The position numbers and the translations under genes are program-made. From positions 1-64,000 of the forward strand of contig NZ_BCLE01000030.1 of NCBI RefSeq assembly GCF_001431045.1: a DNA stretch of 64,000 nt, in the 5' to 3' direction. Shown here piece after piece: positions 47,102 through 61,879 of the stretch; positions within the stretch are counted from its first letter, which is position 1, and every line of letters starts with the position of its first letter. The notes under the pieces are model-generated. The model was given only the letters and a program-made list of their open reading frames with translations. It ran no database searches and was not told the DNA's origin. This stretch comes from Streptococcus orisasini. Lineage in GTDB: Bacteria > Bacillota > Bacilli > Lactobacillales > Streptococcaceae.

Positions 47102-48547
47102 ATGTCTATAAAAAATCAAACCATGCTCATTACTTACTCGGACAGTCTGGGTAAGAATTTAAAAGAATTAAAAACCAATCTGGAACGCTACTTTGGTGCT
47201 GCCATCGGCGGTGTGCACTTGCTGCCTTTCTTTCCGTCAACTGGTGACCGAGGTTTTGCCCCCATTGCCTACGATGAGGTTGACCCTGCCTTTGGTGACT
47301 GGACTGATGTCAAGCGCCTAGGGGAAAAGTACTACCTTATGTTTGACTTCATGATCAATCATATATCGCGTCAGTCGAAGTACTATAAGGATTTTCAAGC
47401 TAAAAAAGACGCTTCTGCCTATGCAGAACTGTTCTTGCGCTGGGAACAATTCTGGCCGCAAGGCCGTCCGACTCAGGCTGATGTGGATCTGATTTATAAG
47501 CGTAAAGACCGTGCTCCGATGCAGGAAATTGTCTTTGCGGACGGCAGTAAAGAACACCTTTGGAATACCTTTGGCGAAGAACAGATTGACCTTGATGTCA
47601 CCAAGCAAGTAACCATGGACTTTATCAAGGAGACCATTGAATACTTAGCTGCCAATGGCTGCGATTTGATTCGTTTGGATGCTTTTGCCTATGCTGTTAA
47701 GAAAGTAGATACCAATGATTTCTTTGTAGAACCTGAGATTTGGGACTTGCTTTCCAAAGTGCAGACCATGGCTCACTCGGCCGGAGCTGATATCCTACCG
47801 GAAATCCATGAGCATTATTCCATCCAGTTTAAGCTGGCCGAGCATGATTACTTTGTGTATGATTTTGCCCTGCCGATGGTGACGCTCTACTCTCTCTACA
47901 GCGGAAAGGCGCAGCGTCTGGCAGACTGGCTGAAAAAGAGCCCTATGAAACAATTTACTACCCTTGATACTCATGATGGTATTGGTGTCGTAGATGTCAA
48001 AGATATTTTAAGCGATGAGGAGGTCGCCTATACCTCAGACCAACTCTATAAAGTGGGTGCTAATGTCAACCGCAAGTACTCAACCGCCGAATATAATAAT
48101 CTGGACATCTATCAGATTAATACGACTTATTACTCAGCTCTTGGTGATGATGACCGCAAGTACTTTGTCGCTCGTCTCATCCAAGCCTTTGCGCCGGGGA
48201 TTCCGCAGGTCTACTATGTTGGCTTCTTAGCTGGCAGGAATGATTTAGACCTACTTGAAAAGACCAAGGAAGGGCGTAATATCAACCGCCACTATTATAC
48301 GAGTGAGGAAATAGCCCAGGAAGTTAAACGCCCAGTTGTTAAAGCTCTGCTTAAGCTGTTTACCTACCGCAATCAGTCAAAAGCCTTTGACCTTGATGGA
48401 AGCATCGCTGTCAGCAATCCGGATGAAAATACCTTGATCATTACCCGCCGTAATGCGGCTGAAACGGTGGAAGCAAGAGCTGAGATTAATTTAAAAACAC
48501 TTGCTTACCGTGTCACTGAAAATGGCCAAACCATCTATTTTGATTAA
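47102..48547 (+). CDS. gtfA: Sucrose phosphorylase GtfA
   Basis: 481 aa, the exact S. mutans GtfA length. GH13 subfamily 18 enzyme: sucrose + phosphate gives glucose-1-phosphate + fructose, handling sucrose released from raffinose by Aga. Catalytic set by comparison with bifidobacterial enzyme: nucleophile Asp193 (IRLDAFAYA), acid/base Glu234 ([10 protein letters not shown]), stabiliser Asp292 ([10 protein letters not shown]). Start ATG 47102 with GAGGAG upstream; the open frame before it lies in the relic region. No leader peptide: cytoplasmic. Confidence 0.95.
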   Translation: MSIKNQTMLITYSDSLGKNLKELKTNLERYFGAAIGGVHLLPFFPSTGDRGFAPIAYDEVDPAFGDWTDVKRLGEKYYLMFDFMINHISRQSKYYKDFQAKKDASAYAELFLRWEQFWPQGRPTQADVDLIYKRKDRAPMQEIVFADGSKEHLWNTFGEEQIDLDVTKQVTMDFIKETIEYLAANGCDLIRLDAFAYAVKKVDTNDFFVEPEIWDLLSKVQTMAHSAGADILPEIHEHYSIQFKLAEHDYFVYDFALPMVTLYSLYSGKAQRLADWLKKSPMKQFTTLDTHDGIGVVDVKDILSDEEVAYTSDQLYKVGANVNRKYSTAEYNNLDIYQINTTYYSALGDDDRKYFVARLIQAFAPGIPQVYYVGFLAGRNDLDLLEKTKEGRNINRHYYTSEEIAQEVKRPVVKALLKLFTYRNQSKAFDLDGSIAVSNPDENTLIITRRNAAETVEARAEINLKTLAYRVTENGQTIYFD

Positions 48548-48569
48548 AAAGGAGTAAAGAGAAAAGCTT

Positions 48570-49700
48570 ATGGTAGAATTACGTTTAAATCACATTTATA
48601 AACAATACCCTAATACCAGTCACTATGCGGTAGAAGACTTTGACTTAACCATCAAAGATAAAGAATTCATCGTCTTTGTCGGCCCGTCAGGCTGTGGGAA
48701 GTCCACTACTTTGCGCATGGTGGCAGGGCTGGAAGATATTAGCAAAGGAGAGTTGAGCATTGATGGTGAAGTGGTCAATGATAAGGCTCCTAAGGACCGC
48801 GACATTGCTATGGTCTTTCAAAATTATGCCCTCTATCCACACATGAGCGTTTATGATAATATGGCCTTTGGGCTCAAACTGCGTAAATATTCTAAAGAAG
48901 CCATTGATCAGCGAGTTAATGAAGCGGCCCAAATTCTTGGCTTGAGCGAATTTTTGAACCGTAAGCCAGCAGATCTCTCGGGTGGTCAACGTCAGCGGGT
49001 GGCTATGGGACGAGCCATTGTACGCGATGCCAAGGTCTTTTTGATGGATGAGCCGCTCAGTAACCTTGATGCTAAACTCCGGGTGTCCATGCGGGCTGAG
49101 ATTGCTAAGCTTCATCGCCGTATTGGTTCCACAACCATTTATGTCACTCACGACCAAACTGAAGCCATGACTCTGGCCGATCGCATTGTCATCATGAGTT
49201 CAACCAAAAATCCTGACGGCTCCGGTACCATTGGCCGAGTGGAACAAATTGGGACACCGCAGGAGCTCTATAATCAGCCAGTCAATAAATTTGTGGCAGG
49301 GTTCATTGGTAGTCCAGCTATGAATTTCTTTAAAGTGACTGTCCGAAAGGATCGTTTAGAAGGAGATGGTTTGAATCTTGCCTTGCCTGAGGGGCAGCTG
49401 AAACAATTAAAAGCTAAGGGTTATTTGGATAAGGAAGTGATTTTTGGGATTCGTCCAGAAGATATTTCCAGCCGTCAGCTGGTGCATGAGACCTACCCAG
49501 AAGCAAGTGTAAGAGCAGAAGTGCTGGTTTCAGAATTGCTAGGTGCTGAGACCATACTTTATGTCAGACTGGGAAGCCACGAATTTACAGCGCGTGTTGA
49601 TGCCAGAGATTTCCATCAGCCAGGGGATCAGGTTCAGCTGACCTTCAATGTAGCTAAAGGACACTTCTTTGATGTCGAGACAGAAGAAGCTATTCGATAG
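48570..49700 (+). CDS. msmK: Multiple sugar ABC transporter, ATPase MsmK
   Basis: 376 aa. Walker A GPSGCGKST near 37-45, Q-loop NYALYPHMSVYDN near 85, signature LSGGQRQRVAMGRAI near 135, Walker B VFLMDEPLSNLDAKLR near 156, switch His in TIYVTHDQTEAMTLAD. C-terminal TOBE/OB regulatory domain (IFGIRPEDIS near 290). MalK-type ATPases of streptococci are often shared by several sugar importers. ATG is 15 nt after AAGGAG, so a nearer AGAG may be used. Confidence 0.95.
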   Translation: MVELRLNHIYKQYPNTSHYAVEDFDLTIKDKEFIVFVGPSGCGKSTTLRMVAGLEDISKGELSIDGEVVNDKAPKDRDIAMVFQNYALYPHMSVYDNMAFGLKLRKYSKEAIDQRVNEAAQILGLSEFLNRKPADLSGGQRQRVAMGRAIVRDAKVFLMDEPLSNLDAKLRVSMRAEIAKLHRRIGSTTIYVTHDQTEAMTLADRIVIMSSTKNPDGSGTIGRVEQIGTPQELYNQPVNKFVAGFIGSPAMNFFKVTVRKDRLEGDGLNLALPEGQLKQLKAKGYLDKEVIFGIRPEDISSRQLVHETYPEASVRAEVLVSELLGAETILYVRLGSHEFTARVDARDFHQPGDQVQLTFNVAKGHFFDVETEEAIR

Positions 49701-51610
<1,910 letters not shown>

Positions 51611-51627
51611 GTTTTAAAATTTAAGAT

Positions 51628-51676
51628 AAAACAAGAGATGACAGCCCTTTTTATTGGCTGTCATCTCTTGTTTTTT
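51628..51676. terminator. Bidirectional terminator between dexB and lacR
   Basis: AACAAGAGATGACAGCC and GGCTGTCATCTCTTGTT, perfect 17-bp stem with a 9-nt loop and A/T tracts on both sides. Confidence 0.92.
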
Positions 51677-51687
51677 GTCACTGAATG

Positions 51688-52452
51688 CTACTTACCATCA
51701 GCTTTGAGAACCTTGGTGAACTGATTATAGAGAGCCTGTCTCTCATCTGAAATCTTAGAATCGGTCACTACATAATCAAAAGCACTGGTCTTATAAAAGA
51801 CGAAGAAATCATAAGAATCAAATTTTTTATTGTCAACTAAGAGATATTTTTCCAGAGCTTTATTTAAAGCGAGTTCTTGAATGGTTCCTTCAGATTCGCT
51901 GTAAGTGGCTACCGAATCTTTATAGACTGCATTGGCACTGATGAAAGCCTTGGAAAAGGTCAGTGAAGCGATATTACTGCTGGCTAAGGAACCGACAAAA
52001 GCTCCAGTAACAGGACGGTATTCTCCGCCGATAAGTAAGAGGTCGATGCTTGAGCTTTCTTTTAAAATATCAAAAACTGGCAGACTATTGGTAATAATGC
52101 GCAAGTTACGCTGAAGAAGTTCCTGAGCAAAATATTCCAGTGTGGTTCCTGGACCGATAAAAATAGTTTCACCGTCTTGGACCCACTGAGCAGTAAAGGC
52201 AGCGATTTCTTTTTTCTCAGCAACTTGTTCGGATTGTTTTTCAATGTTTGATTTTTCAGGTTTGTCCAATAAGTTGATACTTTGAGCACCGCCGTGCACC
52301 CGAATTAATTGGTGTTCCTTTTCAAGCTCTGCCAGATCGCGGCGGACAGTCATATCAGAAACGCCCAATTCTTTTATAATGTCGTTTACTGTAATGATTG
52401 ATTGATGTTTTAACTGTTCTACTATCCAATTTAATCTTTCTTTTTTTATCAT
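51688..52452 (-). CDS. lacR: DeoR family lactose repressor LacR
   Basis: 254 aa. DeoR-type helix-turn-helix (SIITVNDIIKELGVSDMTVRRDLAELE near 18-44, HGGAQ at about 54-58) and sugar-phosphate-binding C-terminal domain (IFIGPGTTLEYFAQEL near 96; LLIGGEYRP near 137). In streptococci and lactococci the inducer is tagatose-6-phosphate. It diverges from lacA; AGGAG precedes the ATG and the minus-strand extended -10 TGCTATAAT is at plus 52485-52493. Confidence 0.93.
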   Translation of the reverse strand: MIKKERLNWIVEQLKHQSIITVNDIIKELGVSDMTVRRDLAELEKEHQLIRVHGGAQSINLLDKPEKSNIEKQSEQVAEKKEIAAFTAQWVQDGETIFIGPGTTLEYFAQELLQRNLRIITNSLPVFDILKESSSIDLLLIGGEYRPVTGAFVGSLASSNIASLTFSKAFISANAVYKDSVATYSESEGTIQELALNKALEKYLLVDNKKFDSYDFFVFYKTSAFDYVVTDSKISDERQALYNQFTKVLKADGK

Positions 52453-52600
52453 ATCTGACTCCTATACAGTAATCATTTGACCATATTATAGCATAAAAAT
52501 TTAAAAATATCACATTTATAAACAAAAAAGAACAAAATGAAAATTTAAATATTTTATCAAAAAAATAAGAAATATTATATAGAAAACAAGAAGAAACAAA

Positions 52601-52700
52601 TGTTTATTAGATTTTTTAAAGTAAACAAAAATATTCGTTTTCCTCTTGACAAAATGTTTGATTTGGTTTATTATTATCTTGTAACAAACAAAAACAAACA
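52601..52700 (+). promoter_or_regulatory. lacA promoter with LacR operators
   Basis: TTGACA (52646-52651), 17 nt, TATTAT (52669-52674). Inverted TGTTT/AAACA motifs flank it: TGTTTATT (52601-52608) with AGTAAACA (52620-52627), and TGTTTG (52655-52660) with CAAACA at 52685-52690 and again at 52695-52700. TGTTT-type half sites are the known LacR recognition pattern in lactococci. Confidence 0.72.
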
Positions 52701-52713
52701 AAGGAGAAGAAAA

Positions 52714-53139
52714 ATGGCAATTGTACTTGGTGCCGATAAGGCAGGAGAAAGACTTAAAGATGTTGTCAAGGATTATCTGCTGGCAAGAGGCTTTGACATT
52801 GTGGATGTCAGTGCAGAAGGACAAGATTTCGTTGACGTTACCTTAGCAACGGCAGCTGAAGTCACTAAAGCAGACGACAATGTAGGTATTGTTATTGATG
52901 CCTATGGAGCCGGTCCTTTCATGGCTGCTACCAAAATCAAAGGTATGATAGCTGCAGAAGTATCTGATGAACGCTCTGCCTACATGACCCGTGCTCATAA
53001 CAATTCTCGCATTATTACGATGGGGGCAGAGATTGTCGGTGACGAATTGGCAAAGAATATTGCTAAAGGATTCGTTGAAGGCCACTATGATGGCGGTCGC
53101 CATCAAGTCCGCGTTGACATGCTGAATAAGATGTGCTAA
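52714..53139 (+). CDS. lacA: Galactose-6-phosphate isomerase subunit LacA
   Basis: 141 aa RpiB-family protein. With LacB it converts galactose-6-phosphate to tagatose-6-phosphate. [19 protein letters not shown] at the start and [18 protein letters not shown] near 65 align with RpiB, but the catalytic Cys seen in LacB is absent here, as usual for LacA, which contributes other active-site residues. ATG 52714 follows AAAGGAGAAG; first gene of lacABCDFEG. Confidence 0.95.
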   Translation: MAIVLGADKAGERLKDVVKDYLLARGFDIVDVSAEGQDFVDVTLATAAEVTKADDNVGIVIDAYGAGPFMAATKIKGMIAAEVSDERSAYMTRAHNNSRIITMGAEIVGDELAKNIAKGFVEGHYDGGRHQVRVDMLNKMC

Positions 53140-53158
53140 GGCAAGGGAGGAAAAGAAA

Positions 53159-53674
53159 ATGAAAATCGCTATCGGCTGTGACCATATTGTAACAGATGAA
53201 AAAATGGCTGTCTCAGAATTTTTAAAATCAAAAGGCTATGAAGTGCTTGATTTTGGGACTTACGACCATGTCCGCACCCACTACCCTATTTTTGGGAAAA
53301 AAGTTGGAGAAGCTGTTGTCAGCGGACAGGCAGATCTGGGTATTTGCATCTGCGGTACCGGTGTTGGTATCAATAATGCTGTTAACAAAGTACCGGGTGT
53401 TCGCTCAGCTTTAGTGCGTGATATGACTTCCGCTCTCTACGCTAAAGAAGAGCTCAATGCTAATGTCATCGGCTTTGGCGGCAAGATTACCGGCGGACTT
53501 TTGATGAATGATATCATTGAAGCTTTCATCAAGGCAGAATACAAAGAAACTGAAGAGAACAAAAAATTGATTGCTAAAATTGCTCACGTTGAAACTTCTA
53601 ACGCTGATCAAGCAGATCCTGACTTCTTTAAAGAATTTCTTGACAAATGGGATCGCGGGGAATATCACGATTAA
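53159..53674 (+). CDS. lacB: Galactose-6-phosphate isomerase subunit LacB
   Basis: 171 aa RpiB-family subunit. [18 protein letters not shown] at the start and [22 protein letters not shown] near 63-84, including the active-site Cys. Partner of LacA, 19 nt downstream of it, with GGGAGG ribosome site. Confidence 0.96.
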   Translation: MKIAIGCDHIVTDEKMAVSEFLKSKGYEVLDFGTYDHVRTHYPIFGKKVGEAVVSGQADLGICICGTGVGINNAVNKVPGVRSALVRDMTSALYAKEELNANVIGFGGKITGGLLMNDIIEAFIKAEYKETEENKKLIAKIAHVETSNADQADPDFFKEFLDKWDRGEYHD

Positions 53675-53688
53675 GAAAGGCTGACCTT

Positions 53689-54621
53689 ATGATTCTTACC
53701 GTAACGATGAATCCTTCCATCGATGTTTCCTATCCGCTGGACAAGCTCAAGCTTGATACTGTCAACCGTGTCTCAGAAGTCACCAAGACACCAGGCGGCA
53801 AGGGACTGAATGTGACACGTGTCTTAGCAGAAGCAGGCAATGACGTTACTGCGACGGGTTTAATTGGCGGCAGACTCGGTGATTATTTGACCGAAAAGCT
53901 GACACAGACAGGCATCAAACATCAGTTTTTCCCTATTCATGGTGAAACACGCAACTGCATTGCAATTCTGCATGAAGGACTGCAAACTGAAATTTTAGAG
54001 GGCGGCCCTTTGATTGACCCTGATGAAGCTGAAGGCTTTCTGCATCATTTCAAACTAATCTTGAAATCCTTTGATGTCATAACGATTTCCGGCAGCCTGC
54101 CAGAAGGCCTTGAAAAGACCTACTATGCTAAATTAATCGGACTGGCTAATTTATACCGGAAAAAAGTGGTCCTTGACTGTTCAGGTGCAGCGCTCGAAGC
54201 TGTCCTTAAATCTCCAGAAAAACCAGCTGTCATCAAACCTAACAGTGAAGAATTATCACAGTTATTGGGCAGAGATATTTCAGAAGATATAGACAGCCTG
54301 AAGGAAGTTCTGCTGGAACCTTTGTTTGAAGGAATTGACTGGATTATTGTCTCTCTGGGAGCAGACGGTGCTTTTGCCAAGCATAAGGATAAATTCTACA
54401 AGGTGGATATTCCTAAAATCGATGTTGTCAATCCAGTTGGATCCGGCGACTCAACTGTAGCAGGAATTGCATCGGCATTGGCACACGGTGAGGACGATGC
54501 TGCCCTTTTAAAAAAAGCAAATGTTCTTGGCATGCTGAATGCCCAAGAAAAAATGACGGGTCATGTCAACATGGCTAACTACGATACTTTGTATCAACAA
54601 ATTCAAGTAAAAGAGGTTTAA
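53689..54621 (+). CDS. lacC: Tagatose-6-phosphate kinase
   Basis: 310 aa PfkB-family kinase making tagatose-1,6-bisphosphate. N-terminal [30 protein letters not shown] near 36-46, and the catalytic block [17 protein letters not shown] near 247-263 with the base Asp. ATG 53689 follows AGAAAGG at 8 nt, 14 nt after lacB; the open frame extending into lacB is not coding. Confidence 0.96.
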   Translation: MILTVTMNPSIDVSYPLDKLKLDTVNRVSEVTKTPGGKGLNVTRVLAEAGNDVTATGLIGGRLGDYLTEKLTQTGIKHQFFPIHGETRNCIAILHEGLQTEILEGGPLIDPDEAEGFLHHFKLILKSFDVITISGSLPEGLEKTYYAKLIGLANLYRKKVVLDCSGAALEAVLKSPEKPAVIKPNSEELSQLLGRDISEDIDSLKEVLLEPLFEGIDWIIVSLGADGAFAKHKDKFYKVDIPKIDVVNPVGSGDSTVAGIASALAHGEDDAALLKKANVLGMLNAQEKMTGHVNMANYDTLYQQIQVKEV

Positions 54622-54623
54622 AA

Positions 54624-55604
54624 ATGGTACTGACAGAACAAAAACGCAAATACATGGAAAAACTGAGCGATGAAAATGGAATTATTTCAGCACTTGCCTT
54701 TGACCAACGCGGCGCTTTAAAACGTTTGATGGCGCAGCATCAAACACAAGAGCCAACCGTTGCACAGATGGAAGAATTAAAGGTGTTGGTAGCACAGGAA
54801 TTGACTCCTTACGCTTCTTCAATGCTGCTTGATCCAGAATATGGTCTGCCTGCAACAAAAGCTCTTGATAAGAACGCAGGTTTGCTTTTGGCTTATGAAA
54901 AAACAGGCTATGACACCACCAGTACCAAACGTTTGCCGGACTGCTTGGATGTTTGGTCAGCCAAACGCTTGAAAGAACAAGGAGCAGATGCTGTTAAATT
55001 CTTGCTTTATTATGATGTAGACAGTTCTGACGAGCTCAATCAGCAAAAACAAGCTTATATTGAACGTGTTGGTTCTGAATGTGTGGCAGAAGATATTCCT
55101 TTCTTCTTGGAAATTTTGGCTTATGATGAAAAGATTGCCGATGCAAAGAGTCCTGAGTATGCTAAAGTTAAACCTCATAAGGTTATCGAAGCGATGAAAG
55201 TTTTCTCAGATCCACGCTTTAACATTGATGTGCTTAAGGTTGAAGTTCCTGTTAACATGAACTATGTTGAAGGTTTTGGCGATGGCGAAGTTGTTTACAG
55301 CAAGGAAGAAGCAGCAGCATTCTTTAAACAACAGGATGAAGCAACTAACCTTCCTTATATTTACCTGAGCGCTGGTGTATCTGCTAAATTGTTCCAAGAT
55401 ACTCTTGTTTTTGCTCATGAATCAGGAGCAAACTTTAACGGTGTTCTTTGCGGCCGTGCTACTTGGGCAGGCAGTGTCAAAGATTACATTGAAGAAGGCC
55501 AAACAGCAGCGCGTGAATGGCTGCGGACAACAGGTTTCCAAAATATTGATGAACTCAATAAAGTGCTGCAAAAAACAGCAACATCATGGAAAACAAAAGT
55601 TTAA
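54624..55604 (+). CDS. lacD: Tagatose-1,6-bisphosphate aldolase LacD
   Basis: 326 aa class I aldolase cleaving tagatose-1,6-bisphosphate to dihydroxyacetone phosphate and glyceraldehyde-3-phosphate. [18 protein letters not shown] near 22-39, KFLLYYDVD near 126, LEILAYDE near 162 and the Schiff-base lysine in [11 protein letters not shown] near 205. Only 2 nt after lacC, with AGAGG inside that gene. S. mutans-type LacD; some streptococci use a paralogue (LacD.1) as a regulator, but the complete operon here argues for the catabolic form. Confidence 0.95.
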   Translation: MVLTEQKRKYMEKLSDENGIISALAFDQRGALKRLMAQHQTQEPTVAQMEELKVLVAQELTPYASSMLLDPEYGLPATKALDKNAGLLLAYEKTGYDTTSTKRLPDCLDVWSAKRLKEQGADAVKFLLYYDVDSSDELNQQKQAYIERVGSECVAEDIPFFLEILAYDEKIADAKSPEYAKVKPHKVIEAMKVFSDPRFNIDVLKVEVPVNMNYVEGFGDGEVVYSKEEAAAFFKQQDEATNLPYIYLSAGVSAKLFQDTLVFAHESGANFNGVLCGRATWAGSVKDYIEEGQTAAREWLRTTGFQNIDELNKVLQKTATSWKTKV

Positions 55605-55628
55605 TGTTTTTGAAAAGGAGGAACTATC

Positions 55629-55943
55629 ATGAACAGAGAAGAAGCGACGCTTTTAGGATTTGAAATTGTGGCTTATGCTGGGGATGCGCGTTCAAAACTA
55701 CTTGAAGCATTGAATGCTGCTCAGGCAGGAGATTATGCCAAAGCCGAAGAACTCGTCACAGCAGCCGAAGAATGCATCACTGATGCTCATAAAGCTCAAA
55801 CCAGCCTTTTGACCAAAGAAGCGCAGGGCGATGCAATTGAACTGAGTGTTACCTTAATGCACGGTCAAGATCATTTGATGACAACCATACTGCTGAAAGA
55901 TTTAATGAAGCACTTAATTGAATTATATAAGAGAGGGAACTAA
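55629..55943 (+). CDS. lacF: Lactose PTS EIIA component LacF
   Basis: 104 aa all-helical EIIA of the lactose/cellobiose family. Phospho-acceptor His78 lies in [11 protein letters not shown], exactly where the S. aureus enzyme has it. It carries phosphate from HPr to LacE. AAGGAGG ribosome site 24 nt after lacD; lacE follows after 3 nt. Confidence 0.96.
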   Translation: MNREEATLLGFEIVAYAGDARSKLLEALNAAQAGDYAKAEELVTAAEECITDAHKAQTSLLTKEAQGDAIELSVTLMHGQDHLMTTILLKDLMKHLIELYKRGN

Positions 55944-55946
55944 AAT

Positions 55947-59074
<3,128 letters not shown>

Positions 59075-59291
59075 CGCCTGTGTTTTAGTATCAGTTGATA
59101 ACTATGACACATAGCCCTTGGCTTTAAGTCATCTTGTTTGGAAAAATTGCTGCCTTGACTGAAATTTAATTTAAAGTTGTTTCTTCAATACTTTCTTATC
59201 TATTTATACATATACCCTATATTACCCTATATTTAATAAATACTTCCAAATATCAAAAGCTTTGTTTAAATTTTAGGAAAAGGCAGCATAG
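59075..59291. other. Intergenic stretch without gene after lacG
   Basis: AT-rich; contains the short tandem TATATTACCC-like pair near 59215-59232. No ORF with a ribosome site. Confidence 0.35.
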
Positions 59292-59329
59292 AAACAAGAG
59301 TGACAGTCTTTGATTGCACTCTTGTTTTG
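59292..59329 (+). terminator. Terminator after the lac operon
   Basis: AAACAAGAGTG (59292-59302) pairs with CACTCTTGTTT (59317-59327), followed by TGTTTT. Confidence 0.82.
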
Positions 59330-59341
59330 TTTTAATGATTA

Positions 59342-59421
59342 ATACTCTTCAAAAATCAAAACTATAGGCTCTTGTTTTCACTTTGTTGTACCCTAGTCTA
59401 TTTTTGATTTTTATTGAGTAT
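59342..59421. repeat. RUP-like miniature inverted-repeat element, copy 2
   Basis: 80 bp from ATACTCTTCAAAAATC to GATTTTTATTGAGTAT. Same element as 12690-12791 with an internal deletion of about 22 bp. It sits between the lac terminator and the epimerase gene. Confidence 0.7.
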
Positions 59422-59449
59422 AAAATACGGATAAAAACGAGGATAATCA

Positions 59450-60346
59450 ATGGTTATTGAATTAAAAAATGAAAAAGTAACAGTCCAGTTTAAGGAATTA
59501 GGTGGCGCTTTGTCTTCTATCAAAGATCAAGATGGTTTGGAATATCTCTGGCAGGGAAATCCTGAATATTGGAGTTCTCAGGCACCAGTTCTTTTTCCTA
59601 TTTGCGGCAGTTTAAGAAATGATTGGGGAATCTATAATTCTAAAGAACATCCGCATTTTTACGGTCGTATTCCTAGACACGGGCTGGTGCGAAAGAAGAA
59701 TTTCAGCTTTGAGCAGCTAGGCGAGGACAGTGTCGCTTTTACAATTGTCTCTGATAAGGAAATGCTGACGCAGTATCCTTATCACTTTGAATTAAAAATC
59801 ATCTATACTTTAAAGGGGACAACCGTTCGTACAGAATATCAGGTCACCAATAAAGAAAAGGAAAGAACCATGCCTTATTTTATCGGTGGTCATCCCGGTT
59901 TTAACTGTCCTTTATTTGAAGGTGACCGCTATGAAGATTACTATCTTGAATTTGAAAAGGAAGAGAACTGCACGGTGCCCAAGTCCTTTCCTGAAACAGG
60001 TCTGCTTGATTTAGGAGACAGAAGTCCTTTCTTGGGAAAACAGAAATTTCTTGATTTAGATTATTCCTTGTTTGAGCATGATGCCATTACTTTAGATAAT
60101 TTACAGTCAAGAAGTGTCACCTTGCGTTCTAAAAATCATGATAAGGGCTTGCGTTTGGATTTTGCAGATTTTCCTTATCTGATTCTTTGGTCGACGGTCA
60201 ATAAAAGTCCTTTTATAGCTTTGGAACCTTGGAGCGGATTATCAACGTCTTTAGATGAATCCGATTATTTCGAAGAAAAACGCAATGTGAGCTTGCTGAA
60301 GCCTGGAGAGGTTGACCGAAAATATTTTGACATTACTATTTTGTAA
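59450..60346 (+). CDS. lacX: Aldose 1-epimerase family protein (LacX-like)
   Basis: 298 aa beta-sandwich protein of the galactose mutarotase superfamily. Typical stretches: YLWQGNPEYWSSQAPVLFPICG near 24-45 (with the Arg/Trp substrate side), HGLVRKKNFSFEQ near 79-91, FIGGHPGFNCPL near 144 with a catalytic-type His, and ALEPWSGLSTSLDESDYFEEKRN near 263-285 with the Glu. In L. lactis lacX is the gene after lacG, and the same order holds here, though a terminator and a RUP-like element intervene. The actual substrate of LacX is not known. Confidence 0.85.
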   Translation: MVIELKNEKVTVQFKELGGALSSIKDQDGLEYLWQGNPEYWSSQAPVLFPICGSLRNDWGIYNSKEHPHFYGRIPRHGLVRKKNFSFEQLGEDSVAFTIVSDKEMLTQYPYHFELKIIYTLKGTTVRTEYQVTNKEKERTMPYFIGGHPGFNCPLFEGDRYEDYYLEFEKEENCTVPKSFPETGLLDLGDRSPFLGKQKFLDLDYSLFEHDAITLDNLQSRSVTLRSKNHDKGLRLDFADFPYLILWSTVNKSPFIALEPWSGLSTSLDESDYFEEKRNVSLLKPGEVDRKYFDITIL

Positions 60347-60377
60347 ATCCTGAAAAGTGTTTAATACAGCTCTTAAT

Positions 60378-60420
60378 TTAAAAATCCATTTGGAGATCCT
60401 AACTCCAAATGGATTTTTAA
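60378..60420. terminator. Bidirectional terminator between lacX and the MetE-like gene
   Basis: TTAAAAATCCATTTGGAG (60378-60395) and CTCCAAATGGATTTTTAA (60403-60420): perfect 18-bp inverted repeat with a 7-nt loop. Confidence 0.92.
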
Positions 60421-60498
60421 ATACAGTAGACAGCCCGCGCCAGACATGCAAAGGCGATAGGCACAACTGATGTGCTATATCGACTCGATTGCTTTAAC

Positions 60499-61644
60499 CT
60501 ATCCCCAAAACTTGGCAGCAATTTCTTGACCTTGTTTGATTTTGGCCCATTGCTGAGGAATGGCCAATTCGTTGCCTGAATCGCAGGAAGCAAAGCCGCA
60601 TTGATGAGACAGCAACAGACGCTCTTTAGGAAGAATAGTGCTGGCTTCTTCAAGCAAGGAAAGTACACGTTCTTCATCATCAAGATCAGTTGTCTTACTA
60701 GAAAGAAGTCCAAGGACAACTTCAGCATCTTTATCTTTAAGAGAAGCCAGTGCTTTTAAATCTCCAGCAGCTTCACTGTCCCACTCAAGAAAGAAACGAT
60801 CGTAATGCTGATCATGCAGGAATTTTTTGGCAATAGCTTCATAGGTTCCGCCTGAAGCTGAGCGGCTTTCATAGTTACCGCGGCAGTTGTGAGTCCAGAC
60901 TTTGAGACCCAACTTGTGACCGTAATCTGCTACTTCATTATTAATGGCAATGAATTCATCGGCAAGATCAGTCAGACTGGCATTTCCTTCTGCAAAAAAT
61001 GAGGCAGGATTTGATTCGTCAAAAAGTTCCCACAGGCAGTCGTCAAACTGGATGATTTCCCCGCCAACTTCCTTGTACTCTGCTAAGAATTCTTTGTAAG
61101 CCTTGATGAGACCAGTCTTTAACTCATCATTGGTTTTGTAAATTTGATCTGGTCCGGCAAGTTTATCAAAGATAGCCAGTTCAGTATAGGCATGAGCAGG
61201 CCCCCAAATGGTCAATTTGGTTTGGGTATCGCCAGCTTCTTGCTTGAGCAACTTATAAATGTCTAAGAAATGGTGATTTTTACCAGACAGTGGTTCGGTG
61301 ATACGAATACCAATGTCTTTGCGTGTTTCAAAATGACCTCCGTCATGGTCTTTAAAAGTGTATCCATGATCAGCTATATAGCGTTCGATACCTTTAAGAC
61401 CCCAAACGAAGTCTAAGTGCCACATGGACTTAGAATATTCACCATCTGTCAGAATATCAATACCATTTGCCTTTTCATCAGCGATAATTTTTTTAATCTC
61501 TGCCGTCTCGGTTTCATGATAACCAGGGAAACTGTCATAAAATGGGTACTGAATATCATCACGATGTTCAATTTGATTTTTATAGTCCAGCAGGTTCGCA
61601 GGACGTAAGAGTGAACCAACAAGTTGGAATTTTGATTGTGTCAT
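60499..61644 (-). CDS. Cobalamin-independent methionine synthase-like protein (MetE C-terminal domain family, YxjG/YxjH type)
   Basis: 381 aa, corresponding to the catalytic half of MetE as a stand-alone barrel. Zinc ligands are visible as WTHNCRGN near 252 (His and Cys), FFLEWDSE near 288 (Glu) and LSHQCGFASCDSGNE near 350 (Cys). Substrate-binding start: FQLVGSLLRPANLL. Bacillus YxjG/YxjH are in the methionine regulon and probably methylate homocysteine from an unidentified donor. The MtaR box upstream supports the methionine role. Confidence 0.87.
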   Translation of the reverse strand: MTQSKFQLVGSLLRPANLLDYKNQIEHRDDIQYPFYDSFPGYHETETAEIKKIIADEKANGIDILTDGEYSKSMWHLDFVWGLKGIERYIADHGYTFKDHDGGHFETRKDIGIRITEPLSGKNHHFLDIYKLLKQEAGDTQTKLTIWGPAHAYTELAIFDKLAGPDQIYKTNDELKTGLIKAYKEFLAEYKEVGGEIIQFDDCLWELFDESNPASFFAEGNASLTDLADEFIAINNEVADYGHKLGLKVWTHNCRGNYESRSASGGTYEAIAKKFLHDQHYDRFFLEWDSEAAGDLKALASLKDKDAEVVLGLLSSKTTDLDDEERVLSLLEEASTILPKERLLLSHQCGFASCDSGNELAIPQQWAKIKQGQEIAAKFWG

Positions 61645-61677
61645 ATAAAAGCCTCTTTTCAGATTTCTTGCTTTTTA

Positions 61678-61706
61678 TTGTACAGGAGCTGAGCCTTTTT
61701 GAAAAA
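61678..61706 (-). promoter_or_regulatory. Promoter of the MetE-like gene
   Basis: Minus strand: TTTTCA, 17 nt, TACAAT (plus ATTGTA at 61678-61683). The weak -35 suits an activated promoter. Confidence 0.5.
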
Positions 61707-61727
61707 TAGTTAATTTAGAGAAAAGGA

Positions 61728-61744
61728 TATAGTTTTAAACTATA
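61728..61744. promoter_or_regulatory. MtaR (MetR-type) box
   Basis: TATAGTTTTAAACTATA is a 17-bp palindrome with 8-bp arms, matching the TATAGTTnnnAACTATA site of the streptococcal LysR-type methionine regulator MtaR. It lies just upstream of the promoter of the MetE-like gene, the position of an activator. Confidence 0.82.
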
Positions 61745-61879
61745 CCTCCCCTTTTAGCCTAAACAATTAACTGTCATTGCTAGAAAAGCCATGGTTAAGG
61801 AAAATCAGATGGCGACGTATTATGTGATTTTCCTTGACTATAAAGCCTCACTAAAAATTGGCAAAGGCTCCAAGCAGCT

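Noticed and set aside
52630-52645. cre site in the lac promoter
   Set aside because: GGAAAACGAATATT has at least three mismatches to the consensus.
61645-61879. T-box or SAM riboswitch before the MetE-like gene
   Set aside because: No T-box sequence or SAM riboswitch core is seen; the MtaR palindrome explains regulation.
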